From the NCBI RefSeq assembly GCF_014251595.1, contig NZ_CP059192.1:217020-281019 (forward strand): 64,000 bases of DNA. Direction: 5' to 3'. Source of the stretch: Blattabacterium cuenoti (GTDB lineage Bacteria > Bacteroidota > Bacteroidia > Flavobacteriales > Blattabacteriaceae). Made by a program: the position numbers and the translations under genes. The notes below the pieces were generated by a model, which ran no database searches, was not told where the DNA came from, and saw nothing but the letters and a program-made list of their open reading frames with translations. Shown here in pieces: positions 43,929 to 53,965 of the stretch. Within the stretch, counting starts at the first letter, position 1. Every line of letters starts with the position of its first letter.

Positions 43929-44255
43929 ATGAAAACAAATATACAGGATATTTTAAAAGGAAAATTTTTAGTAAAAGAAGACGCTTATCGGAGTTGGAAT
44001 TTTATTGTTTTTATGACTGTATTATCTTTAATTAGTATAACCAGTTCACATATGATGGACAGAAAAATTAGAAAAATAACTAAAATTAGTGAAGAAATCA
44101 AGGAATTAAAATCTGAATATGCAGATTTACATAGTAAATGTATGAAAATGCAATTAGCTTCTTTTATCAAAAAAAAATTAGTTAATGGATTAAAACATTT
44201 AGAATCTCCTCCATATGAATTAGTAGTTATAGAAAATACAAAAAATATGGAATAA
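43929..44255 (+). CDS. ftsL: FtsL-like division protein
   Basis: The 108-residue protein has a cytosolic N-terminus, one membrane helix (~23-43) and a coiled-coil stretch (~50-85), the FtsL layout. Its place between rsmH and ftsI is the usual ftsL slot. The frame can be read from a TTG at 43917; the ATG at 43929 is preferred. Sequence similarity is weak, as in all FtsL, so the name rests on position and form. Confidence 0.75.
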   Translation: MKTNIQDILKGKFLVKEDAYRSWNFIVFMTVLSLISITSSHMMDRKIRKITKISEEIKELKSEYADLHSKCMKMQLASFIKKKLVNGLKHLESPPYELVVIENTKNME

Positions 44256-44266
44256 TAAAATAAATC

Positions 44267-46243
44267 ATGAAACGAAAAAGATATATTTTATTATATAAGT
44301 CTTATTTAATTGGTTTTTTATTCATATTTATTGCATCACTAATTATTTTCAATTTATTATATATTCAAAATTATTCAGAAGGATATAAAAAATCTGTTAT
44401 AGAAAAAACGATTAGAACTAATTTAATTAAGGCAAAACGTGGAAATATTTATGCATCAGATAGTAGTATTCTAGCAATGTCTATTATAAGATATGATATT
44501 CATATTGATTTTAGATCTATATCCGAAAAATTATTTCAAAAAAATATTTATTCTTTATGTCATTCTTTAGAATATTTGTTTAAAAAACCAAAATTTTTTT
44601 TCTATAAAAAATTTCGATACGAAAAAAAAAAAGGAAATAGATATTTTTTATTAGCAAAAAACTTAGATTATCCGCATTTTAAAATGCTACGAAATTTTCC
44701 CATTTTCAATAAAGGACAAATACGAGGTGGATTCATAGTCGAAAAAAAGATATGTAGAATTCACACACTGGAAAATATTGGAAAAAGAACATTAGGATAT
44801 GATGATCATAGAGGAAAAGCTGGTTTAGAAGGAGCTTTTAGTAAATATTTAAAAGGAAAAGACGGAAAAAGATTAGAACAACGTATTAGTTTTAAAATAT
44901 GGAAACCGTTGAAATCAGAAAATGAAATTTATCCAGAAGATGGAAAAGATGTTTATTCCACCATAGATATATATTTACAAGATATCGCCTATCATGCATT
45001 ACTTCAAGAATTATCCATTTCTCAAGCGGATCATGGATGTGTGATTTTGATGGATGTTAAAAGTGGAGAAATTCCTGCTATGATCAATCTGGAAAGAACT
45101 AAAAAAAATACTTACGAAGATTTAAGAAATTTTGCTGTATGGGAGGGGAGTGAACCTGGTTCTACTTTTAAAACTATGTCGATTCTTGCCGCTTTAGAAG
45201 ACAAAAAAATAGATATCAATATGATTATAAATATCCAAGGAGGTATTTTAAAATTGAAAGGAAAAAAAATACGTGATAGTCATTATAATGGGTATGCTGA
45301 AATAAATCCCAAGCAAATTTTAGAATTATCTTCAAATGTGGGGATAGCTAAAATTATTTATGAAAATTATAAAAATAATCCGGATAAGTTTATAGAACAT
45401 TTACATAAATGGAAATTAGATAGAAAGATAGGGATAGACATTCCGGGGGAAAGCATGCCTTTTATACCAAAACCTGGAGAAAAAAATTGGAGTAACATTA
45501 CTCTACCATGGATGACTTTTGGATATAATATTAAATTAACACCTTTACAAATACTTACATTCTATAATGCCATTGCAAATCATGGAAAAATGATTAAACC
45601 TTTGTTTATAAAGGAAATAAAACATCATGGAAAAAGTATCAAAAAATATACAAAACCTATAGTCATAAATCCTTCCATAGTTGGAAAATCTTCTTTAATG
45701 AAAATTAAAAATATGTTAGAAGGAGTAGTAAAAAATGGAACGGCTAAAAAATATTATAACCCAAAATATCCTTATGCAGGAAAAACGGGGACAACTCAGT
45801 TAAATTATTGGATAAAAGGGAAACCCTTATCGTACAATAGTTCTTTTGTAGGATATTTTCCCGCTAAAAATCCAAAATATTCTTGTATTGTTGTTATTTC
45901 AAAACCAGAAAAAGGATATTATGGGATCGAGGTTGCCGTTCCTGTCTTTGATAAAATAGCTAAATCTATTTACCCCAGAATAGAAAGGAAAACATTTTTA
46001 AAATGTAAAGAAAATCAAAATAATTTACTAAACAAAATTATAGAATCAAAAAATTTATTTATTGATAATAAATGGATAATGCCTAACATCGTATCTATTC
46101 CTGGAAAAGAAATAATACCTATATTAGAAAATAGGGGGTTTCAGATCCAATATGAAGGAATAGGAAAAGTTGTGAGTCAATCTGTTCAACCAGGTAATAA
46201 ATTGAAAAAAAATCAAATTATATTTTTGAAACTAGAAGAATGA
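44267..46243 (+). CDS. ftsI: FtsI-type penicillin-binding protein (septal transpeptidase) with PASTA tail
   Basis: This class B PBP cross-links septal peptidoglycan. The 658-residue protein has an N-terminal helix (~10-32), a dimerisation domain with RGNIYASD, and a transpeptidase domain with Ser299 in STFK, SSN at 355-357 and KTGT at 506-509. The last ~60 residues (MPNIVSIPGKEIIPILENRG) form one PASTA domain. An 11-base A run at 44622-44632 stays in frame. Its stop overlaps the murE start by 4 bases. Confidence 0.94.
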   Translation: MKRKRYILLYKSYLIGFLFIFIASLIIFNLLYIQNYSEGYKKSVIEKTIRTNLIKAKRGNIYASDSSILAMSIIRYDIHIDFRSISEKLFQKNIYSLCHSLEYLFKKPKFFFYKKFRYEKKKGNRYFLLAKNLDYPHFKMLRNFPIFNKGQIRGGFIVEKKICRIHTLENIGKRTLGYDDHRGKAGLEGAFSKYLKGKDGKRLEQRISFKIWKPLKSENEIYPEDGKDVYSTIDIYLQDIAYHALLQELSISQADHGCVILMDVKSGEIPAMINLERTKKNTYEDLRNFAVWEGSEPGSTFKTMSILAALEDKKIDINMIINIQGGILKLKGKKIRDSHYNGYAEINPKQILELSSNVGIAKIIYENYKNNPDKFIEHLHKWKLDRKIGIDIPGESMPFIPKPGEKNWSNITLPWMTFGYNIKLTPLQILTFYNAIANHGKMIKPLFIKEIKHHGKSIKKYTKPIVINPSIVGKSSLMKIKNMLEGVVKNGTAKKYYNPKYPYAGKTGTTQLNYWIKGKPLSYNSSFVGYFPAKNPKYSCIVVISKPEKGYYGIEVAVPVFDKIAKSIYPRIERKTFLKCKENQNNLLNKIIESKNLFIDNKWIMPNIVSIPGKEIIPILENRGFQIQYEGIGKVVSQSVQPGNKLKKNQIIFLKLEE

Positions 46244-47712
46244 AAAAACTATTAAAAAATATTCTGAAAAAAGTACGTGTATTAAAAATAATAGGACAAA
46301 ATCCTTCTAAATTTGTAGAAGGAATTTCTATAGATTCAAGAATGGTACAACCCAATATGATTTTTGTTGCCATTAAAGGAAAAAAAATAGATGGACACCA
46401 ATTTGTTATAGATGCAATACAAAAAGGGGCTAATAGTATTATTTATGAAAAAGATTCTTTTTTTATTCATCAAAAACATGTCACTTATATACTTGTTCAA
46501 GATTCTATGGAAACTTTAGGGGTTATATCATCTAATTTTTATGATCATCCTACAAAAAAAATAAAATTAATAGGAATTACCGGAACAAATGGAAAAACCT
46601 CTGTAGCTACAATATTGTATCAGTTATTTTCTAGAATGGGAGAAAAAAATATTCTGATTTCTACTATGGGAATTAAAATATTGTCTGAAGAATACCCCAC
46701 AACACATACAACGCCAAATATTATTGAAATTAATAAATACTTGAATATTTCAGTGCAAAAAGGGTGCAAATACGCCTTTATGGAAGTTAGTTCACATGGG
46801 ATACATCAAAAAAGAATTTCAGGATTATTATTTCAAGGAGGGGTTTTTACTAACATTACACATGATCATATAGATTACCATAAATCGTTTGATCATTATT
46901 TATCTACTAAAAGGCTTTTTTTTGAAAATTTATCTAAAAAAGCTTTTTCATTAATTAATTCCGATGATAAAAACTCATATGAAATAATAAAAAAAACTTT
47001 ATCTAAAACTTATTTTTATGGTTTAAAAAAATATGCCAATTTTAAAATTAAAATTTTAAAAGAAAATATTTACGGAAATCAATTACTTATTGATGGTCAT
47101 AAAGTCTTTACTCCTTTGATCGGAAGATTTAATATTTATAATTTATTAGCTAGTTACGCAACAGCTATTTTATTAGGAATAAATAAAAATGATATTCTTA
47201 AAAAAATAAAATTTATTAAACCCATAAAGGGTCGATTTGAACAATTTTTATCCAATTCAGGGATACATGTTATTGTAGATTATGCACATAATCCAGATGG
47301 ATTAAAATCTGTTTTCAATGCTATTAAAACCATAAAAAAAAATGATGAAAAATTAATTTGTATCATAGGTTGTGGAGGAGATCGAGATGTAAAAAAACGT
47401 TCTTTAATGGGAAAAATTGTTTATGAAACATGTGATATATCGATTTTTACATCGGATAACCCCAGAAGTGAAGATATCAATAAAATATTAAACGATATGA
47501 AAGATTTTAAATCCCATATAAAAAAAAAATCTATTTTAACTTTTGTGAAACGAAAAGAAGCTATTAAAACGGCAATTCAAATTGCCAAAAAAAAAGACAT
47601 TATTTTAATTGCTGGAAAAGGACATGAAACTTTTCAAGAAATAAAAGGAATCCGTTATTCTTTCAACGATATGAAAATTGCTCAAGATTTGTTAAAAACT
47701 TACGACAAGTAG
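46240..47712 (+). CDS. murE: MurE, UDP-MurNAc-L-Ala-D-Glu:meso-DAP ligase
   Basis: MurE adds the third residue of the wall stem peptide. The 490-residue Mur ligase has the ATP loop GTNGKT at 115-120, SSHGIHQKRI (with the carbamylated Lys region nearby), KGRFEQF, VIVDYAHNPDGL and DNPR at 406-409. DNPR marks the meso-DAP-specific type, in agreement with dapF in this window. It overlaps ftsI by 4 bases. Confidence 0.95.
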   Translation: MKKLLKNILKKVRVLKIIGQNPSKFVEGISIDSRMVQPNMIFVAIKGKKIDGHQFVIDAIQKGANSIIYEKDSFFIHQKHVTYILVQDSMETLGVISSNFYDHPTKKIKLIGITGTNGKTSVATILYQLFSRMGEKNILISTMGIKILSEEYPTTHTTPNIIEINKYLNISVQKGCKYAFMEVSSHGIHQKRISGLLFQGGVFTNITHDHIDYHKSFDHYLSTKRLFFENLSKKAFSLINSDDKNSYEIIKKTLSKTYFYGLKKYANFKIKILKENIYGNQLLIDGHKVFTPLIGRFNIYNLLASYATAILLGINKNDILKKIKFIKPIKGRFEQFLSNSGIHVIVDYAHNPDGLKSVFNAIKTIKKNDEKLICIIGCGGDRDVKKRSLMGKIVYETCDISIFTSDNPRSEDINKILNDMKDFKSHIKKKSILTFVKRKEAIKTAIQIAKKKDIILIAGKGHETFQEIKGIRYSFNDMKIAQDLLKTYDK

Positions 47713-47730
47713 GATGATAAATTTTTTCAA

Positions 47731-48918
47731 ATGCTTTTAATTACTATTTATTTTTTTTTTAATATAAATTCTGTTTTTTACAGAGCCATTATAGGCTTTT
47801 TTTTATCATTTTGTATCGCTTTCATTTTATATCAAAAAATTATATGTTGGAATCAAAAAAGTAGTATGTTAGGAGAGAAAATACGAGATCTGGGACTTAT
47901 GGGGCAAAAAGAAAAAGAAGGGACTCCCACGATGGGTGGATTTGTTATTATATTTTCTACATTAATTTCTACCATATTTTTTTCTAAATTAAATAATGTA
48001 TATGTATTCATGTTGATAATGACGACATTGTATATGGGATGTGTTGGATTTATAGATGACTACATAAAAATAAAATATAATAAAAAAGGACTAGGTGTAA
48101 TGGGGAAAATATTGAGTCAAATTGTATTAGGAATTTTTATTGGGTTTACTATGTATTTTAACACAAACCTTTCTATTCATGAAGAAAAAATAGAATCAAA
48201 AAATTTACATTTTTTCCGATACAAAGAACATGGATTTAAAACGACTATTCCTATTTTTCCTCCTATATATCATAATCATGAATTTAACTATGCTTCTATT
48301 TTGAGTTGGTATAATCCAAAATGGAAGAAATATGCATGGATTGTTTTTATACCTATTGTTGTCGTAATCATTACGTTTTTATCCAACGGAGCTAATTTAA
48401 CTGATGGAATAGACGGATTAACAGCTGGTATTTCTTCTATCATTTTTGCTACTTTATCTTTATTATCTATCATTTCTAGCAATAAAATATATTCTTCTTA
48501 TTTTCATTTTATATATCTTCCTCATCTAGAAGAGATCATCATATTCTCTTTTTCTTTTTTGGGATCTTTAATAAGTTTTCTTTGGTATAATACTTATCCA
48601 GCTCAAATTTTTATGGGGGATACTGGAAGCTTAACTATAGGAGGAGTTATCGCTACATTGTCGATTATCAATCGAAAAGAGTTGATATTGCCTATTTTAT
48701 GTGGAATTTTTTTTATAGAAAATATTTCTGTAATCATGCAAGTATTGTATTTTAGATATTCTAAAAGAAAATATGGCATAGGAAAGAGAATTTTTCTCAT
48801 GGCTCCTTTACATCATCATTTTCAAAAATTAGGATATCATGAAAATAAAATTTTCAATCGTTTTATCATTATACAAATGATGCTATCTATGTTAGTCTTT
48901 ATTTTATTAATTATATAA
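47731..48918 (+). CDS. mraY: MraY, phospho-MurNAc-pentapeptide translocase
   Basis: MraY makes lipid I from UDP-MurNAc-pentapeptide and undecaprenyl phosphate at the inner membrane. The 395-residue polytopic protein has GTPTMGG, GFIDDYIK with the Mg-binding Asp pair, NLTDGIDGL, FMGDTGSLTIGG and APLHHHFQ. It is in the standard dcw order after murE. A ~40-residue loop after the DDYIK region is typical for Bacteroidetes. Confidence 0.95.
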   Translation: MLLITIYFFFNINSVFYRAIIGFFLSFCIAFILYQKIICWNQKSSMLGEKIRDLGLMGQKEKEGTPTMGGFVIIFSTLISTIFFSKLNNVYVFMLIMTTLYMGCVGFIDDYIKIKYNKKGLGVMGKILSQIVLGIFIGFTMYFNTNLSIHEEKIESKNLHFFRYKEHGFKTTIPIFPPIYHNHEFNYASILSWYNPKWKKYAWIVFIPIVVVIITFLSNGANLTDGIDGLTAGISSIIFATLSLLSIISSNKIYSSYFHFIYLPHLEEIIIFSFSFLGSLISFLWYNTYPAQIFMGDTGSLTIGGVIATLSIINRKELILPILCGIFFIENISVIMQVLYFRYSKRKYGIGKRIFLMAPLHHHFQKLGYHENKIFNRFIIIQMMLSMLVFILLII

Positions 48919-48937
48919 ATAAAAATCAAAACGAACA

Positions 48938-50298
48938 ATGAAAAAAAAATTCATAGTTATATTAGGTGGAGGAGAAAGTGGAGTAGGGGCCGCTTTATTA
49001 GCTAAAAAAAATGGATTAAAAATATTTTTGTCAGATTCTGGAATAATTCGAGAAAAATACAAAAAAATTTTAATAAAAAATGAAATTCCTTTTGAAGAAA
49101 AAAGACATACAGAGAATTTTATTCTTAAAAATGCTATGAAAGTGATAAAAAGTCCTGGATTTTCTCGAAATCATCCTTTTATAAAAAAAATTATTTCGTT
49201 AGGAATTCCTATACAATCCGAACTAGAATTCGGAAAAAGTTATATAGAAAATTCTTATGTGATTGGAATCACAGGAAGTAATGGAAAAACAACAACTTGT
49301 TCTATTATTTATAAAATACTTAAAAAAAAAGGAATCAATGTAGGACTAGCAGGAAATATTGGATATAGTTTTTCTAAAGAAGCCATAAAAAAAAAGATGT
49401 TTATATATTAGAAATGAGTAGTTTTCAATTAGATGATTGTTTAAATTTTTGTTCAAATATTGCAGTTTTATTAAACATAACAAGAGATCATTTAAATAGA
49501 TATGATCATATTGATCATTACATTGATTCCAAATTTAGAATAGCACTTTTTCAAAAAAAAGAAAATATTTTTATTTATAATCATGACGATCCTATTATAA
49601 GAGAGGGGTTAAAAAAATATTCGATTGTATCTCAATGTATTCCTTTTTCTATAAAGGAAGAATTACGTATCGGTGCTTATATAAAAGATCAAAAAATATT
49701 TATTCGAAATCAAAAAAATCAAGAAGTATTTTTTATAAACGTAAAAGATATTCCTTTAATCGGAGATCATAATCTATATAATATTATGGCTTCATTAATT
49801 ATATCCGAAATATTAAATATTAATAAAAAATCAATAATTTCTACATTATTGAAATTGAAAGCAATAGAACATCGCATGGAAAAAATACGAAATATAAATG
49901 GAGTTCATTTCATAAATGATTCTAAAGCGACTAATGTAAATGCCGTTTTTTATGCATTAAAAACGATGAATGGGCCTATTATATGGATAGCAGGAGGAGA
50001 AGATAAAGGAAATAATTATGTAGAATTAATTCCTTTAGTTCAAAAGAAAGTGAAAGCTATAATTTTTTTAGGACAAAACAATGAAAAAATTTTCAATTTT
50101 TTTAAAAATATCATTGATATTATTTTAGTCACAAAAAATATTCGAAAAGCTGTTTATATGGCTTACATACTCTCTTCTCATGGAGATAATGTTTTGTTCT
50201 CTCCTGCTTGTTCTAGTTTTGACCTTTTTAAAGATTACAAGGAAAGAGGAAATAAATTTAAACAAGAAGTAAGAAAGTTGATTTATGAAAATTTATGA
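48938..50298 (+). CDS. murD: MurD, UDP-MurNAc-L-Ala:D-Glu ligase, split by a frameshift
   Basis: The enzyme adds D-glutamate to UDP-MurNAc-L-alanine. It is encoded in two frames. 48938-49411 gives 157 residues with the N-terminal Rossmann part and the ATP loop GSNGKTTT. 49414-50298 gives 294 residues starting at MSSFQLDD, with DHLNRYDH, HRMEKI, NDSKATN and GGEDKG. In intact MurD the second motif is read as ILEMSSFQLDD. That ILE is present in the second frame just before 49414, so the frames join at the A9 run at 49387-49395. A -1 shift there gives a 453-residue protein of normal length with all motifs. It overlaps ftsW by 14 bases. Either a recoded gene, one rescued by slippage, or a sequencing error. 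Confidence 0.88.
49387..49396 (+). other. Poly-A frameshift site in murD
   Basis: Nine A residues followed by G. In the upstream frame the codons are ATA AAA AAA AAG, so the last seven bases form A AAA AAG (49390-49396) in the phase required for a -1 ribosomal slip, the heptamer used by E. coli dnaX. A single extra A from polymerase slippage would also restore the frame. No strong downstream hairpin is seen. Confidence 0.75.
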
Positions 50299-51490
50299 AA
50301 AAATAAATTTATTTTTAAATAGATATATAAAAGGAGATAAATATTTATGGGCTTTCATATCTTTGTTGGCTATATTTTCTTTTTTACCGGTTTATTCTGC
50401 TAGTACAAATTTAGTAACTACATATGGAGGGACAAATACAGTATTTAGTTATTTATTCAAACATGCTCTTTTTTTATCGGTTGGATTTTTGATTCTTTTT
50501 TTCACTCAATTTATAGACTATAAATATTTTTACCGTATATCTATTCTTTTTATGCCTATAGTATTTATTTTATTAATTTTTACGATGAGTCAAAGAAAAG
50601 AATTAGATGGAGTAAATGCTTCTCGTTGGTTACATATTCCTATCATTAATATATCTTTTCAAACTTCCAGTATAGCTGGATTGGTCCTTTTTATTTATTG
50701 TGCCAGATATTTAGATCAAAAAAAAAGAGAACGAATAAATTTTATAAATTCTTTTTTTCCCTTATTATTTCCAATATTTTTTATCATTGGATTGATTTTT
50801 CCGGCTAACGGATCAACTGCTGTGATTGTTTTTATATCTGTTTTGATTTTACTTTTTATAGGAGGGTATCCATTAATCAGTGTTATCGGAGTTCTTTTCA
50901 TAGGAATTTTATTTGCAGGAATATATATTTTTTCTGTCATAAAATGGGGTGATCAAAAACCTATGAATAGGGTTTATACATGGAAAAGTCGTATAGAAAA
51001 ATTTTTAGATCATGAATCTGAAGAAAGTTATCAAATGAAACAATCTAAAACGGCTATTGTTTTAGGAAACAAATTTGGTCGTGGACCCGGAAAAAGTGTT
51101 TTAAAAGCATTTCTTCCTCAATCTTCTTCAGATTTTATCTATGCTATTATAATAGAAGAATATGGGTCTTTCGGGGGAATAATTCTTCTATTTATTTATA
51201 TTCTAATTCTTATGAGAATTATGATAATAGCTACGAAAGTAAAAAATTATTTTTGTTCTTTATTGGTGCTTGCTGTAGGTTTTCCTATTATAAATCAAGC
51301 CCTTATTAATATGGGGATTGCAGTGGGGTTATTTCCCGTTACAGGACAAACTTTACCACTGATTAGTGCTGGAGGGACTTCTATGTGGGTTACTTTTTTT
51401 AGTTTTGGAATCATATTAAGTATCAGTCGTATGATATATAATAAAAATTCGATGGACAACACTCAAATTATAACTCATCATGAACCATAA
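50285..51490 (+). CDS. ftsW: FtsW, septal peptidoglycan glycosyltransferase (SEDS family)
   Basis: This SEDS polymerase works with FtsI at the septum. The 401-residue polytopic protein (~10 helices) has SASTNLVTTYGGTNTVFSYL, ASRWLHIP, AIVLGNKFGRGPGKS, FLPQSSSDFIYAIIIEEYG with the catalytic Asp region, and VGLFPVTGQTLPLISAGGTS. Its start lies inside murD (14-base overlap), so its translation depends on ribosomes reading the second murD frame. It overlaps murG by 11 bases. Confidence 0.95.
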   Translation: MKIYEKINLFLNRYIKGDKYLWAFISLLAIFSFLPVYSASTNLVTTYGGTNTVFSYLFKHALFLSVGFLILFFTQFIDYKYFYRISILFMPIVFILLIFTMSQRKELDGVNASRWLHIPIINISFQTSSIAGLVLFIYCARYLDQKKRERINFINSFFPLLFPIFFIIGLIFPANGSTAVIVFISVLILLFIGGYPLISVIGVLFIGILFAGIYIFSVIKWGDQKPMNRVYTWKSRIEKFLDHESEESYQMKQSKTAIVLGNKFGRGPGKSVLKAFLPQSSSDFIYAIIIEEYGSFGGIILLFIYILILMRIMIIATKVKNYFCSLLVLAVGFPIINQALINMGIAVGLFPVTGQTLPLISAGGTSMWVTFFSFGIILSISRMIYNKNSMDNTQIITHHEP

Positions 51491-52586
51491 TATTGCACCT
51501 AAAATAATTATTGGAGGTGGAGGAACCGGAGGGCACATATATCCGGGAATAGCTATTGCTAATGAACTTAAAAAAAAAATTCCAAAAATTGATATTTTGT
51601 TTATTGGATCTAAAAATCACATGGAAATGCGAGAAATTCCTAGATTGGGGTATTCTATTGAAAAAATTTGTATTTCAGGTGGAAAAAATAAATTTTTTTC
51701 TATATCAGGGTTGATTTTATCTATACAACTAATATATAGTTTATTTTTAGCAAATAAAATTATAAAAAAATTTTCTCCAGATATCGTTATCGGAACAGGT
51801 GGATTTGTCAGTTTTCCTACTTTATATGCCGCCAAAAAAAATAAAATACCTATTTTGATTCAAGAACAAAATGCTTTTCCTGGATTGACTAATAGAATAT
51901 TTTCTCGTTATGCAAATAAAATATGCATTGCTTATGAACAAGCAAAAAAACATTTTCCAAAAGAAAAAACGATTATAACTGGAAATCCAGTCAGATCTGA
52001 AATATTAAAATTGCCTAGTAAAGAAGAAGCTTGTATTCATTTAGGATTAAAAATTACAAAACCTATTATTTTGTCTATAGGAGGAAGTCAAGGATCCAAT
52101 AGTATGAATAATGCTTGGATAAAAGGATTAAAAAAAATAATAGAATTGGATATGCAGCTTATTTGGCAAGTAGGAAAATTTGATATAAATAAAATAAAAA
52201 ACAATAAAATGTCTTATCATTCAAATATTATTTTTATGGAATTTATTGAAAATATACCGATATGTTATGCGGCTGCAGATATTATTGTATCTAGAGCTGG
52301 TGCTTTAACGATATCAGAAATATGTTTAATAGGAAAACCATATATATTAATTCCTTTTCCTTGGTCTTCAAATAATCATCAAAGTCAAAACGCTAAAATA
52401 TTAGAAGAAAAAAAGGCCGCTGTAATTATAAAAAATGAAGAAATAGAACAAAAATTAGTGAATTCTGTTATTCAATTGGTGAATGATTGCAACATGAAAA
52501 AAAAAATGATAAAAAATATATTAGGTTTAGGGAAACCTAAAGCAACAAAAGATATTGTAAATGAGATTTTACAAATTATTTTATGA
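51480..52586 (+). CDS. murG: MurG, lipid II synthase (GlcNAc transferase)
   Basis: MurG adds GlcNAc to lipid I. The 368-residue GT-B protein has GGGGTGGHIYPGIAIA at the start, GTGGFVSFPTLYAAK, QEQNAFPGLTNR, GGSQGSNSMN and SRAGALTISEICLIGKPYILIPFPWSSNNHQ. All main substrate sites are intact. It overlaps ftsW by 11 bases and murC by 4 bases, an almost continuous coding strip. Confidence 0.96.
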   Translation: MNHNIAPKIIIGGGGTGGHIYPGIAIANELKKKIPKIDILFIGSKNHMEMREIPRLGYSIEKICISGGKNKFFSISGLILSIQLIYSLFLANKIIKKFSPDIVIGTGGFVSFPTLYAAKKNKIPILIQEQNAFPGLTNRIFSRYANKICIAYEQAKKHFPKEKTIITGNPVRSEILKLPSKEEACIHLGLKITKPIILSIGGSQGSNSMNNAWIKGLKKIIELDMQLIWQVGKFDINKIKNNKMSYHSNIIFMEFIENIPICYAAADIIVSRAGALTISEICLIGKPYILIPFPWSSNNHQSQNAKILEEKKAAVIIKNEEIEQKLVNSVIQLVNDCNMKKKMIKNILGLGKPKATKDIVNEILQIIL

Positions 52587-53965
52587 ATTTAAACAAAATT
52601 AATTTTTTTTATTTTATAGGAATAGGAGGAATGGGAATGAGTTCTCTGGCTAAATATTTTCATACTATGGGGAAAATTGTTTATGGTCATGATCAAAATA
52701 AAACTTTTTTGACAAAAAAATTAGAAAAAGATGGAATATCCATCAATTATCATGATAATATTGAAATATTACCCAAGTGGGTTTTGTCCAAAGAATGTTT
52801 AATTGTGTATACCCCAGCTATTCCTAATCACCATAAACAATGGATATATTTAAAAAAATATAGTAAAAATATAAAAAAACGTTCTCAAGTATTGTCTTTA
52901 CTTATAGAAAATGATATTTGTATAGCTATAGGAGGAACACACGGAAAAACAACTACTTGTACTGTGTTGGGACACATTTTATATAATGTTGGAATCAATG
53001 TAACTGCTTTTTTAGGAGGGATATCCGAAAATTATAAATCCAATTTAATATTGAATAATGGATTAAGTGGAACAAAAATTTTTTTGGTAGAAGCCGATGA
53101 ATTTGATCGTTCTTTTTTATATTTATCTCCCAATATAGCATGTATCACATCTTTTGATCAAGATCATGTAGACATTTATCCCAAAAATGAATCCTTAAAA
53201 AAGGCATATATAACTTTTTCAAATAGAATAAAAAAACCATATAAAAAAATATTTTTATGTTCAGAAGAATCTTTTCAGTCTAACAATGCTATATATTTTT
53301 CTGTATTAAAAAAAGAAAATTATTATTCCGATCATCTTTATATCAAAGAAAATAAATGGTATTTTGATTTTCATACTCCTACAGAAATATGGAGATCTTT
53401 ACCTTTACCTATTCCAGGTCTACATAATTTAAAAAATGTTACAGCGGCATTAGCTATATCTGACTATCTAAAAATTTCTAAAGAAAAAATAAGAAAAGCT
53501 TTATTTTTATTTAAAGGAATACAAAGAAGATATTTCATTCATTATCAATCTTCAAAAAAAATATATATAGATGATTATGCTCATCATCCTACAGAAATCA
53601 ATGCTTTAATTAATACGGTTAAAGAATGTTTTCCAAATAAAAAAATATTAGGTATTTTTCAGCCTCATTTATTTAGTAGAACTAAATTTTTTGAAAAATC
53701 TTTTGCAAAAAGTTTAGAACATCTTGATATTTTAATTCTACTAGATATTTATCCAGCTAGAGAATTTCCCATAAATGGAATCAATTCTAATAGTTTATTG
53801 AAAAAAATAAACATGAAATATAAAGAAATATCTACTTTGTCCAAAGTTTTAGAAAAAATTGAAAAAAAAAATTTTGATATCATTTTAACAATAGGGGCTG
53901 GTGATATAGATTCCTTAATTTTTCCTATAAAAAAATGGTTGTGCCAACGATATGGATCAAAATAA
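52583..53965 (+). CDS. murC: MurC, UDP-MurNAc:L-alanine ligase
   Basis: MurC adds L-alanine to UDP-MurNAc, the first stem residue. The 460-residue Mur ligase has the N-terminal GIGGMGMSSLAKY, ATP loop GTHGKT at 118-123, VEADEFDRSFLYL, TSFDQDHVDIY, the RRY region, DDYAHHPTEINAL and FQPHLFSRT. It overlaps murG by 4 bases, and ftsQ begins with the next base after its stop. Confidence 0.96.
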   Translation: MNLNKINFFYFIGIGGMGMSSLAKYFHTMGKIVYGHDQNKTFLTKKLEKDGISINYHDNIEILPKWVLSKECLIVYTPAIPNHHKQWIYLKKYSKNIKKRSQVLSLLIENDICIAIGGTHGKTTTCTVLGHILYNVGINVTAFLGGISENYKSNLILNNGLSGTKIFLVEADEFDRSFLYLSPNIACITSFDQDHVDIYPKNESLKKAYITFSNRIKKPYKKIFLCSEESFQSNNAIYFSVLKKENYYSDHLYIKENKWYFDFHTPTEIWRSLPLPIPGLHNLKNVTAALAISDYLKISKEKIRKALFLFKGIQRRYFIHYQSSKKIYIDDYAHHPTEINALINTVKECFPNKKILGIFQPHLFSRTKFFEKSFAKSLEHLDILILLDIYPAREFPINGINSNSLLKKINMKYKEISTLSKVLEKIEKKNFDIILTIGAGDIDSLIFPIKKWLCQRYGSK

